The notes beneath the pieces are model-generated. The model was not told the origin of the DNA, did not search any database, and saw only the letters and a program-made list of their open reading frames with translations. Source: Marinobacter psychrophilus (lineage in GTDB: Bacteria > Pseudomonadota > Gammaproteobacteria > Pseudomonadales > Oleiphilaceae). From it: 64,000 nucleotides of DNA. This document shows, one piece after another, positions 56,371-64,000 of this stretch; positions within the stretch are counted from its first letter, which is position 1; each line of letters starts with the position of its first letter. Location: NCBI RefSeq assembly GCF_001043175.1, contig NZ_CP011494.1:2418001-2482000 (forward strand), read 5' to 3'. The position numbers and the translations under genes are program-made.

Positions 56371-56997
56371 ATGACCCAGCGCAACGATGACAGCGCCAAT
56401 GCGAAGAAACAACGCGAACGGCGGAATTACTTCAGAATAAACGATCGGATTGGGTTGGAGGTGCACAAACTACCTCCCAGTACCCAAGACGATTTTAGTG
56501 CCTTCGGAAATACCCCGTTCACCAGCTTACAGGCAGAATTCAAACGCCTTGACCAAGACATCAGAACCCAACTTGCCGGCTTAAGCGAGCGCGACCGTGC
56601 ATTGCAAAGCCTGTTAAAAGCGTTCAACTCCAAGCTGGATATTCTGGCGCGCATTATGGCCTTTGAGCAAAATCCGTTGCAACCAGAGCATTGGCACCAA
56701 GCCACGCTCAGCGAGGGTGGTGTTGCCTTTTTTAGCAACGATGAAAGTTTGCAGGTGGGTGACCATATTGCCATGCGCCTGACTCTGCCGCCGGAACTGT
56801 TTCAGCCCCGGGCCATTGGCGAAGTCGTAGGCGTTAACACTGAAGACCGCGACGGCACATGGATTCACACCCGCTTTGTGCGTTTGGAAGACAGTGATCG
56901 CCAACAGCTGGCGCGCCACATCATGCGCTGGCAAATTCGCCAGCGCCAGCAACCAAACACCGAAACTGTCGGGGCAAATGACCAATGCGCAAACTAA
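56371..56997 (+). CDS. PilZ-domain protein, probable cyclic di-GMP effector
   Basis: 208 residues. After a short polar start it has KKQRERRNYFRINDRIGLEV, in which the RRxxxR-type sequence matches the first PilZ motif. A helical stretch follows (about 55-105), then ATLSEGGVAFFSNDE, the place of the second motif ([D/N]xSxxG). There the acidic/Asn position is Thr, so nucleotide binding is uncertain. No membrane helix. The ATG at 56371 has CGGAG upstream; a 26-codon longer frame is not supported. Divergent from lolC; Pseudomonas carries a similar gene beside its lol operon. Confidence 0.8.
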   Translation: MTQRNDDSANAKKQRERRNYFRINDRIGLEVHKLPPSTQDDFSAFGNTPFTSLQAEFKRLDQDIRTQLAGLSERDRALQSLLKAFNSKLDILARIMAFEQNPLQPEHWHQATLSEGGVAFFSNDESLQVGDHIAMRLTLPPELFQPRAIGEVVGVNTEDRDGTWIHTRFVRLEDSDRQQLARHIMRWQIRQRQQPNTETVGANDQCAN

Positions 56998-57037
56998 ATT
57001 ACGTTTTATCCATTTCTCCTGCGGAGTCACCCTGACC

Positions 57038-57352
57038 ATGAAGACCCATCGCTTTTGGCGCCCATTGCTGCGAGCCGGCCTGTTGTCTGCCGCTCTGGTG
57101 ACGACCTTGTCGGTGATGCCTGCCAGCACTCAGGAACTGTTCATTCCGCTCGGCCAACAGGGCACCCGCGATGCCATATCACTGCCACAGACCGGTATGA
57201 AAGCCGAAGGTGTGCGCGTGCGCTGGGGCTCACCCGAGTCTACCCGCGGCCCGGTAGGCCAGCCGCCCATCAGCCAGTGGCACTACCCGGCTTTTGTGGT
57301 GTATTTTGAGAGCGAGCGGGTTATTCGCGCGGTTGTAAAGCGCACGCCTTAG
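57038..57352 (+). CDS. Small exported protein of unknown function
   Basis: 104 residues. A clear signal peptide runs from MKTHRFWRPLLRAGLLSAAL to a probable cleavage near ASTQ (residue 30). The mature part of about 75 residues has VRVRWGSPESTRGPVGQPP and ISQWHYPAFVVYFESERVI. The WGxP...GPVGxPPIxxW pattern recalls conserved hypothetical proteins of Pseudomonas and, faintly, the BamE/SmpA fold; neither was checked. The ATG at 57038 is chosen for the signal peptide, since a longer frame starts inside the PilZ gene. 40 bases after it, possibly co-transcribed. Confidence 0.7.
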   Translation: MKTHRFWRPLLRAGLLSAALVTTLSVMPASTQELFIPLGQQGTRDAISLPQTGMKAEGVRVRWGSPESTRGPVGQPPISQWHYPAFVVYFESERVIRAVVKRTP

Positions 57353-57451
57353 ACAGATACAGAAAAGGCCGCAAAGTTTTGCCAGTAGATCCTGACGTGT
57401 CGGCGCTTTCCGTTAGAATGGTTTTTTCAATAGGGAAAAGGTACTGGCCCA

Positions 57452-58504
57452 GTGAAATCGAAGCCGTTATTGCCCGCAGAGTGGGCGCCGCAGAGTGCGG
57501 TGATGCTGACCTGGCCCCATCACAACACCGCCTGGGCCAGCCATCTGGTTCAGACAGAGCCGGTATTTATGGCGATTACGCGCGCGGTTTTGCGCTTCGA
57601 AGCGGTATTGATAAGCTGCGAAGACCCAGAGCAGGCGCAGCAATTGCAGGAACAACTAAACCATTATGTAGAAACCGCTGGCGTGGCATTCCGCGTACGG
57701 GTTCTGGTTGCGCCGTCAGACCACAGCTGGGCGCGCGACCACGGTCCTTTAACAGTGCTCACTTACCGCGACTCCTGGCTGGTCGATTTCAGTTTTAACG
57801 CCTGGGGCAATAAGTTTCCATGGGGCAAAGACAACGCCCTGACCAACAAGCTGCTCACGGCCGGTGCGTTTGACGGCAGCACACTGAAAAGCGTCAAATT
57901 CATTCTGGAAGGCGGCGCCATCGACACCGATGGCGAAGGCACTCTGCTGACCACCAGCCAATGCCTGCTAAGCCCCAGCCGCAATCCCGACTACAGCCGC
58001 AGCGCCATGGAGAGACTTTTTGGCCAGTTACTGGGCATTCGCCGAGTGCTCTGGCTGAATCACGGCTACCTGGCCGGCGACGATACTGACAGCCATATAG
58101 ACACTCTGGCGCGGTTTTGCGCACCCGACCACATTTGTTATGTCGCCTGCCCTGATGAAAGCGACGAGCACTATGGCGCTCTTAGCACCATGGCAGAGGG
58201 CCTGCGCGAATTCCGCCAAGCCAATGGTGAGCCTTACCGTCTGACGGCTTTGCCCTGGCCAGACGCTATCCATGATGAAAAAGGCCGGCGCCTGCCGGCC
58301 ACTTACGCCAACTTTCTGATCATCAACGGCGCGGTATTACTGCCGGTATACGATGTACCCCAAGATACCGCAGCGATCGCCACAGTGCAGAATCTGTTCC
58401 CGGACCGTGAAATAATCGCCATACCCTGTCGCCCGTTGCTGCGGCAAGGCGGCAGCCTGCACTGCGTAACAATGCAATTGCCTGCGGGCGTCGCGACCGA
58501 ATAG
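57452..58504 (+). CDS. aguA: Agmatine deiminase / peptidylarginine deiminase-family enzyme
   Basis: 350 residues of the guanidine-modifying fold. Conserved pieces: PAEWAPQSAVMLTWPHHNTAW at the start, DHSWARDHGPLTVL near 90, FILEGGAIDTDGEGTLLTT near 150, DSHIDTLARF (His) near 212 and the C-terminal GGSLHCVT with the catalytic Cys near 340. Agmatine deiminase makes N-carbamoylputrescine for polyamine synthesis. The next enzyme (aguB) is not in the window, so the symbol is tentative. Starts with GTG at 57452. Confidence 0.82.
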   Translation: MKSKPLLPAEWAPQSAVMLTWPHHNTAWASHLVQTEPVFMAITRAVLRFEAVLISCEDPEQAQQLQEQLNHYVETAGVAFRVRVLVAPSDHSWARDHGPLTVLTYRDSWLVDFSFNAWGNKFPWGKDNALTNKLLTAGAFDGSTLKSVKFILEGGAIDTDGEGTLLTTSQCLLSPSRNPDYSRSAMERLFGQLLGIRRVLWLNHGYLAGDDTDSHIDTLARFCAPDHICYVACPDESDEHYGALSTMAEGLREFRQANGEPYRLTALPWPDAIHDEKGRRLPATYANFLIINGAVLLPVYDVPQDTAAIATVQNLFPDREIIAIPCRPLLRQGGSLHCVTMQLPAGVATE

Positions 58505-58585
58505 CACCGCACCTGCTCTTTCTCTGGCGGCCGGCGTATTGCCCTGTACTCAGACATTTCACATAGGCAGGAAGTTGATCAGACT

Positions 58586-59500
58586 ATGAACAAAGCGATA
58601 AATCAGATCGTCGACCAACTCAATGGCATTCTGCTGGGCAAAGACCAGCAGGTGCGCCTGGCGCTTTGCAGCCTCTTCGCAGGCGGACATTTGCTGATTG
58701 AAGACATTCCGGGCATGGGTAAAACCACGCTTGCCCACGCTCTGGCACACATAATGGGCCTGCGCTATCAACGCATCCAATTTACCAACGATTTATTGCC
58801 GGCAGACGTGTTGGGCTATTCGATTTACGACAAGGCTGCCGGCAGTCTTGTTTTTCATCCGGGGCCGATTTTTGCCCAGTTGATTCTAGCCGACGAAATA
58901 AATCGCGCATCGCCGCGAACCCAAAGCGCTCTGTTGGAAGCAATGGAAGAACGGCAGGTGTCGATTGAAGGAGAAACCCGGCCCCTTCCCCAACCGTTTT
59001 TTGTGATTGCCACCCAAAACCCCATCGAGCAAGGTGGCACGTTTGCGCTGCCAGAAAGTCAGCTTGACCGGTTTCTGATGCGCCTGCACCTGGGCTACCC
59101 TGATTCCCGGGCAGAACGCCAATTACTGGAGGGCGAAGACCGCCGCAGCATGACCCAGCGCCTTTCCACCCTGTTGGCTGAAGAGCAATTGACGCGCATT
59201 CAACAAACGGTGCTGCAGGTCAGCACCAGCCCCGCGCTGCTCGACTACGTACAGCGCTTGCTGGAAGCCAGCCGTAACATTCCGGGCCTGCTTTACGGCC
59301 TGTCTCCGCGCGCCGGTCTGGGCCTGCTGCGCGCAGCGAAAGCCTGGGCGCTGATGCAGGGCCGTGATCACGTGCTGCCAGACGACGTACAAGCAGTGTT
59401 TGCGGCGGTGGCAGAGCATCGCCTGGAACAGGGCGAAAGCGGCAAAAGCCAGGAACGGGTGCAACGCTTGCTGGCTGGCGTATCGGTGCTTGGCGACTGA
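58586..59500 (+). CDS. MoxR-family AAA+ ATPase
   Basis: 304 residues. Walker A IEDIPGMGKTTLAHALAH near residue 38, Walker B LILADEINRASPRTQSALLE near 100, and FFVIATQNPIEQGGTFALPE (sensor 1). A C-terminal lid ends LSPRAGLGLLRAAKAWALMQ. MoxR proteins are chaperone-like ATPases usually followed by a DUF58 gene and a transglutaminase-type membrane protein. Here neither follows: trxB is next after about 220 bases. Confidence 0.92.
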   Translation: MNKAINQIVDQLNGILLGKDQQVRLALCSLFAGGHLLIEDIPGMGKTTLAHALAHIMGLRYQRIQFTNDLLPADVLGYSIYDKAAGSLVFHPGPIFAQLILADEINRASPRTQSALLEAMEERQVSIEGETRPLPQPFFVIATQNPIEQGGTFALPESQLDRFLMRLHLGYPDSRAERQLLEGEDRRSMTQRLSTLLAEEQLTRIQQTVLQVSTSPALLDYVQRLLEASRNIPGLLYGLSPRAGLGLLRAAKAWALMQGRDHVLPDDVQAVFAAVAEHRLEQGESGKSQERVQRLLAGVSVLGD

Positions 59501-59612
59501 GTCAGTTGGCTGCCTGGCGGCTGAACCGATAGAGCAGGCGTATCAGCAGAATTGGCCAAAACAACTGGCAAGCGTACCGGCTATTCATGATAGCCTTCGT
59601 ATCTTCCTATTG

Positions 59613-59648
59613 AACTTTCTATACTTTTCAAACTTTCTAAACTTTTTA
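59613..59648. repeat. Four tandem 9-bp AT-rich units before trxB
   Basis: Consecutive 9-mers AACTTTCTA, TACTTTTCA, AACTTTCTA and AACTTTTTA fill 59613-59648. Units 1 and 3 are identical. This AT-rich tract lies about 75 bases before the trxB start and may be an upstream promoter element or a slippage product. Confidence 0.75.
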
Positions 59649-59678
59649 GACTCGTTAAAATCCGTGCCGCCGCCATAA

Positions 59679-60677
<999 letters not shown>

Positions 60678-60715
60678 ACTGAAGCCACAACGTTGAGCTG
60701 AAAAGCGAACACACT

Positions 60716-61432
60716 ATGACGTCTTTGCCCTGGTTACCTGAACATGCGCTGTGGTTCCCCTCGCCCGAGAGCGCGCTGGCGGAACCCGACGGCCTGTTGG
60801 CTGCCGGCGGCGATTTGAGCAGCAAGCGCCTGGTGCTGGCCTATGAAAACGGTATTTTTCCCTGGTACAGCGACGACCAGCCAATACTTTGGTGGTCACC
60901 CGATCCGCGCTGCGTCATTTTTCCGGAAAATATCCACATTTCCCGCAGCCTGCGCCGCAGCCTCAACAAAGACTATTTCTCGGTAACCGCAGACCAAGCC
61001 TTCAGCCGGATTATGCACCTGTGTGGATCTACCCGTGCTGAGGGAACCTGGATTACCGAAAACATGCTTCAGGCCTACATCAAGCTGCACAGGGAGGGCA
61101 TTGCCCACTCTATTGAAGCCTGGAACCCGCACGGCGAATTGGCGGGCGGCATGTACGGCGTAGCGCTGGGCAGCTGTTTTTTTGGCGAGTCTATGTTCTC
61201 GCTGGAAACCAACGCGTCCAAGGTATTAATGGTGCACCTTGCTAACCAGCTGCGGCAGTGGGGATACCGGATTATTGACTGTCAGGTAGCCAGCGATCAT
61301 CTGTTGAGCATGGGCGCACAAACCATACCGCGAACGGAGTTTCTGGCCATGCTCGGCCGCTATACAAAACAATCACCGGCAGTGGCGGACTGGCAGTTTC
61401 AATGGCGCTGGCCAAGCCCGGAGGGTGAATGA
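60716..61432 (+). CDS. aat: Leucyl/phenylalanyl-tRNA-protein transferase
   Basis: Adds Leu or Phe to proteins with N-terminal Arg or Lys, marking them for ClpAP. 238 residues. Conserved: FPSPESALAEPDGLLAAGGD near 18, YENGIFPWYSDDQPILWWSP near 41, GGMYGVALGSCFFGESMFS near 142 and the C-terminal DCQVASDHLLSMGAQTIPR. Overlaps bpt by four bases. The end product's protease subunit clpA is 2.5 kb away. Confidence 0.96.
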   Translation: MTSLPWLPEHALWFPSPESALAEPDGLLAAGGDLSSKRLVLAYENGIFPWYSDDQPILWWSPDPRCVIFPENIHISRSLRRSLNKDYFSVTADQAFSRIMHLCGSTRAEGTWITENMLQAYIKLHREGIAHSIEAWNPHGELAGGMYGVALGSCFFGESMFSLETNASKVLMVHLANQLRQWGYRIIDCQVASDHLLSMGAQTIPRTEFLAMLGRYTKQSPAVADWQFQWRWPSPEGE

Positions 61433-62142
61433 GCAATTTGAGAGCACTGGTGTTCTTCGCAACACCCGCTCACGACTGCAGCTATCTGCCAGGTCGCCAG
61501 TCCACCACCATGTTTGTAGATCCTAAAACAGAAATTAATCGCACGCTTTACAGCGAGCTGACAGCGCTTGGCTTTCGCCGCAGCGGCTCGCATTATTATC
61601 GCCCCCACTGTGAAAACTGCCAGGCCTGCATTCCAGTCAGGGTACCCGTCGCAGAGTTTAGCCCCGACCGTAACCAGCGCCGGGTGTGGAAGAAGAATGC
61701 TGATCTGGCCTGCGCGCTGGTGCCGGCTGCCTATTCGGAACAATGGTACCGACTTTACGCCCGCTACATTGAACTGCGCCACAAAGACGGCGACATGTAC
61801 CCGCCATCACGAGAGCAGTTCATGGCGTTTCTGGTGGAGGGCCAGACTGATTCCTGGTTTCTGGAAATGACCCTGCACGGTGAGCTTATCGGGTTGGCGG
61901 TGGTTGACCGTCTGGACGACGGCCTGTCGGCCATCTATACCGTGTTCGAACCAGACCTGGTTCATCGCAGCCTGGGCACCTTCGCGGTACTCTGGCAAAT
62001 TGAAGAGGCCCGGCGCGAGCAGCTCAGCCATGTGTATCTGGGGTACTGGATTCTAAAATGTCGCAAAATGAATTACAAAAGCAACTTTAAACCCATCGAG
62101 CAGTTCACGGATAACCGCTGGCAAGCACTCGATAGCAACTGA
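61429..62142 (+). CDS. bpt: Aspartate/glutamate leucyltransferase (Bpt)
   Basis: Transfers Leu from tRNA to N-terminal Asp or Glu, feeding the same N-degron route as aat. 237 residues. It resembles the ATE1 family: N-terminal Cys-containing DCSYLPGRQSTTMFVDP, HYYRPHCENCQACIPVRVPV (CxxC) and the C-terminal HVYLGYWILKCRKMNYKSNF. Bacterial Bpt is leucine-specific where known, hence this name rather than arginyltransferase. Coupled to aat by an ATGA overlap. Confidence 0.94.
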   Translation: MSNLRALVFFATPAHDCSYLPGRQSTTMFVDPKTEINRTLYSELTALGFRRSGSHYYRPHCENCQACIPVRVPVAEFSPDRNQRRVWKKNADLACALVPAAYSEQWYRLYARYIELRHKDGDMYPPSREQFMAFLVEGQTDSWFLEMTLHGELIGLAVVDRLDDGLSAIYTVFEPDLVHRSLGTFAVLWQIEEARREQLSHVYLGYWILKCRKMNYKSNFKPIEQFTDNRWQALDSN

Positions 62143-62223
62143 CTTTTGCTAAACGGCTCAAAATCAGGCAGAATTGCGCAATTTAAAATTACGGAAAGTA
62201 TTCCAAAACGAGGTTTTTACTGA

Positions 62224-62442
62224 ATGGCGAAGACAGATGTCATTGAAATGGAAGGCGTTATTATTGATACGCTACCAAACACCATGTTCCGTGTAGAGCT
62301 TAGCAACGGCCACGTTGTGACCGCACACATCTCCGGAAAGATGCGCAAGAACTACATTCGCATCCTGACCGGCGATAAAGTCAAAGTGGAACTGACGCCA
62401 TACGACCTAAGCAAAGGCCGGATCGTTTACCGCGCGCGTTAA
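62224..62442 (+). CDS. infA: Translation initiation factor IF-1
   Basis: 72 residues, the usual length. Single S1-like OB fold: [40 protein letters not shown], then [13 protein letters not shown]. Binds the ribosomal A site during initiation. Position after aat-bpt is conserved. A terminator follows. Confidence 0.98.
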   Translation: MAKTDVIEMEGVIIDTLPNTMFRVELSNGHVVTAHISGKMRKNYIRILTGDKVKVELTPYDLSKGRIVYRAR

Positions 62443-62511
62443 TGTCTAGCGAACAAGCTGCCAGCTTTTTGTAAATAGTATCGTCGTAACCCGCGTATCT
62501 TTAAACGTTAT

Positions 62512-62546
62512 AAAAGAAGAGTTCGCCTTAGCGAGCTCTTCTTTTT
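62512..62546 (+). terminator. Intrinsic terminator downstream of infA
   Basis: Stem GAAGAGTTCGC / GCGAGCTCTTC (11 pairs with one G-T wobble) around loop CTTA, preceded by AAAA and followed by five T. The next 165 bases, to 62712, hold no gene that I can see. Confidence 0.9.
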
Positions 62547-62712
62547 ACACTTTTCGAAGATAGCGTATAGCCATGTTCTATTATTCTACCAAGGACCATC
62601 TCCTTGGGTGGGTCTTATATGTCTGCTGTTCTGTTTCATAGACACAGCGTGTCTCTGCATACTATGTCTATAATTCAGTTTGTTCTGGAAATTCGCTGAT
62701 TGTCGTAGCCGG

Positions 62713-63264
62713 CTAGCGCCGTTTGTAGCCTGTAAGCATTGAGCGGATAAGGTTTTCCTGGTGGTGAAAGCTCTCATAAATCGCCGCACTCACGTGCAGT
62801 GCAATTGCGATAAGAGTCATGTTTACCGATATCTCGTGCACTTCTTCGAGCACCCCGCTGCCCCAACCCCAATCGGTGGTAAGCAGCAAGCCGCTAATGC
62901 CAATCACACCGTTCGCCAACAACAAAAACAGGATCATTATCGCCGCTGCCGGATTATGACCGAGGTGACTCGGCTCCTGCCCCTTTAGCGCAAGACGTAC
63001 ATAATCGGTCAGACGCCCAGGCCTCGGTACAAAATCACTAAAGCGCGCATAACGACTGCCGATCACGCCCCAAACCAAACGGCAAGCTATCAACCCCACC
63101 ACCACACAGCCCGACCACTCGTGGATATTCCGGTAGTCGTCGGCGGTGAAATAAGCCACACAAAACGCTGCCACCAGACCCCAATGAAAGATTCGCACCG
63201 CCGGGTCCCATACCTTGACGCGGCCACCCTGGCTCACAGTGCTTGCTTTCAGAGTATCAGTCAT
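62713..63264 (-). CDS. Cytochrome b561-family membrane protein
   Basis: 183 residues with four membrane helices. Candidate haem-b ligands sit in helix 1 (RIFHWGLVAAFCVAYF), the next loop/helix (DYRNIHEWSGCVVVGLIACR), LEEVHEISVNMTLIAIALHV and the C-terminal YESFHHQENLIRSMLTG. Such proteins pass electrons within the inner membrane, often for a periplasmic partner. The ATG at 63264 has AAGGA 8 bases upstream and overlaps the PepSY gene end by 8 bases; a longer frame would read through that gene. Confidence 0.87.
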   Translation of the reverse strand: MTDTLKASTVSQGGRVKVWDPAVRIFHWGLVAAFCVAYFTADDYRNIHEWSGCVVVGLIACRLVWGVIGSRYARFSDFVPRPGRLTDYVRLALKGQEPSHLGHNPAAAIMILFLLLANGVIGISGLLLTTDWGWGSGVLEEVHEISVNMTLIAIALHVSAAIYESFHHQENLIRSMLTGYKRR

Positions 63265-63532
63265 CGCGTTCTTCCTTGATAACATCACCGCTAACCGGGT
63301 TGAAATAGATCTCGACCTTAACGCCGCCCTTATCCATGCCGTAGATCTCGTAGCAGTTACCACTGGTCACCTTGAACTTTTTGATCGTGTAACCTTGATC
63401 GTCGAGGTTCTGCTTCAGGGTGTCCTGAGACATCCATTCGGACTGCGGGGCGTCGGTGCATTGCGGGCCGGCGACAGCGGCCCCGGTGAACAACAGAGCG
63501 GCGGTTGCGACGGCAATATAACGAATCTTCAT
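63257..63532 (-). CDS. Exported PepSY-domain protein
   Basis: 91 residues. The signal peptide MKIRYIAVATAALLFTGAAV ends at AGP. The mature PepSY-like part is DTLKQNLDDQGYTIKKFKVT, then EIYGMDKGGVKVEIYFNPVS. Two cysteines (QCTD and GNCYE) may form a disulphide. The start at 63532 is backed by AAGGA upstream. Coupled with the cytochrome b gene, a pairing also seen in other proteobacteria, where the PepSY protein is a presumed partner or inhibitor in the periplasm. Confidence 0.85.
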   Translation of the reverse strand: MKIRYIAVATAALLFTGAAVAGPQCTDAPQSEWMSQDTLKQNLDDQGYTIKKFKVTSGNCYEIYGMDKGGVKVEIYFNPVSGDVIKEERDD

Positions 63533-63679
63533 GCAGATTTCCTTGTCGTGTTCAGGTGCTATGCCGGCTTGGCATAACATGCATCAAAACACGCCAACCT
63601 GACAGGAACCTTAACGCTCGAAATCGAAGACCAATTAATGCAGTAAGAAAGGGAAGAGGGGAATTATCAAAATGACTTC

Positions 63680-63713
63680 TGCTCAGCCTGATCCAACCGG
63701 ACCAGGCTGAGCA
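63680..63713 (-). terminator. Hairpin downstream of clpA, possible terminator
   Basis: An 11-bp perfect stem (TGCTCAGCCTG / CAGGCTGAGCA) with further pairing inside starts 6 bases beyond the clpA stop on the minus strand. The tract after it is only weakly T-rich, so termination is probable but not certain. Confidence 0.6.
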
Positions 63714-63719
63714 GACAGG

Positions 63720-64000
63720 TTAAACCGCTTCTGCGGGTTCCGATTCGTATTCGAACACCAGTTCGTCGTTTTCGAGACGCACAAACACTTCACCACCCTT
63801 CTCGGCCAATCGACCAAACAGAATCTGCTCAGCCAGTGGCCGCTTGATCTTGTCCTGAATCAGCCTCGACATCGGCCTTGCACCCATGGACACGTCGTAG
63901 CCTTTGTCGGCTAACCACAGCTTTGAAGGCTCGTCTACGTGCAATACCACGTGCTTGTCGTCCAACTGCGCCTGCAGTTCGGTGAGGAACTTATCCACCA
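63720..64000 (-). CDS. clpA: ATP-dependent Clp protease ATP-binding subunit ClpA, C-terminal part
   Basis: The last 93 residues are visible; the rest lies beyond the right edge. FLTELQAQLDDKHVVLHVDE, LADKGYDVSMGARPMSRLIQ and DKIKRPLAEQILFGRLAEKG match the C-terminal D2 small domain of E. coli ClpA. The visible start is a GTG codon inside the gene, not a true start. ClpA unfolds substrates for ClpP, including those tagged by the aat and bpt products encoded nearby. Confidence 0.95.
   Translation of the reverse strand, partial: VDKFLTELQAQLDDKHVVLHVDEPSKLWLADKGYDVSMGARPMSRLIQDKIKRPLAEQILFGRLAEKGGEVFVRLENDELVFEYESEPAEAV

Overview
The window is a chromosomal segment of a gammaproteobacterium. 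Gene order (purC-bamC-dapA, bcp, perM-tusA, bepA-nadA; tolQRAB-pal-cpoB with ybgC and ruvABC; guaBA; lolC/D, comEC, exbBD, lpxK, kdsB, murB; aat-bpt-infA-clpA) matches what I know of Pseudomonas and its marine relatives. Marinobacter or a close alteromonad-like genus is the likeliest source; this is inferred from synteny and protein similarity recalled from memory, not from a search.

Layout. 1-8 kb: end of an outer-membrane protein gene, then purine, lysine and NAD biosynthesis, peroxide defence and outer-membrane quality control (purC, bamC, dapA, bcp, perM, tusA, bepA, nadA). 8.1-8.5 kb: two identical tRNA-Lys genes. 8.5-14.2 kb: the complete Tol-Pal system with its thioesterase. 14.2-18.4 kb: ruvB, ruvA, ruvC, aspS. 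18.7-22.7 kb: a fabR-like TetR regulator, a HIT protein, ugd, galE, tadA.

22.7-33.1 kb: an accessory block between guaA and tadA, two genes that are usually neighbours in Pseudomonas-type genomes. It is a Ter (tellurite/stress response) island. Ten genes read leftward: a DUF1523 membrane protein, PRTase-TRSP, HAD phosphatase, StiP/PELOTA, CitE-like lyase, TerZ, TerB, a CaCA-type Na+/Ca2+ exchanger, TerD, and a TerD-TerA fusion with a Pro/Ala/Thr linker. A convergent ATP-grasp gene lies at the far end. The five enzyme genes make up the predicted metabolite-synthesis module known from Ter operons. The exchanger sits where TerC is normally expected, and a strong intrinsic terminator stands between terB and the exchanger. 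This is the most interesting part of the window.

33.1-44.6 kb: guaA, guaB, xseA, a PrpE-type acyl-CoA synthetase, a cold-shock gene with a structured leader, leuA divergent from an Lrp regulator, and proS. 44.6-56.3 kb: an envelope block (murB, LMW-PTP, kdsB, ycaR, lpxK, msbA, exbD, exbB), comEC, a DUF2062 protein, lolD and one LolC/E-type permease. 56.3-64 kb: a PilZ protein, a small exported protein, an agmatine-deiminase-family enzyme, an orphan MoxR ATPase, trxB, the N-degron transferases aat and bpt, infA, a cytochrome b561-PepSY pair, and the C-terminal end of clpA.

No transposase, integrase, CRISPR array or rRNA gene was seen. No intergenic gap exceeds 300 bases. Start codons were moved from the longest frame wherever a Shine-Dalgarno sequence, a signal peptide or the family's usual N-terminus pointed to an internal start.
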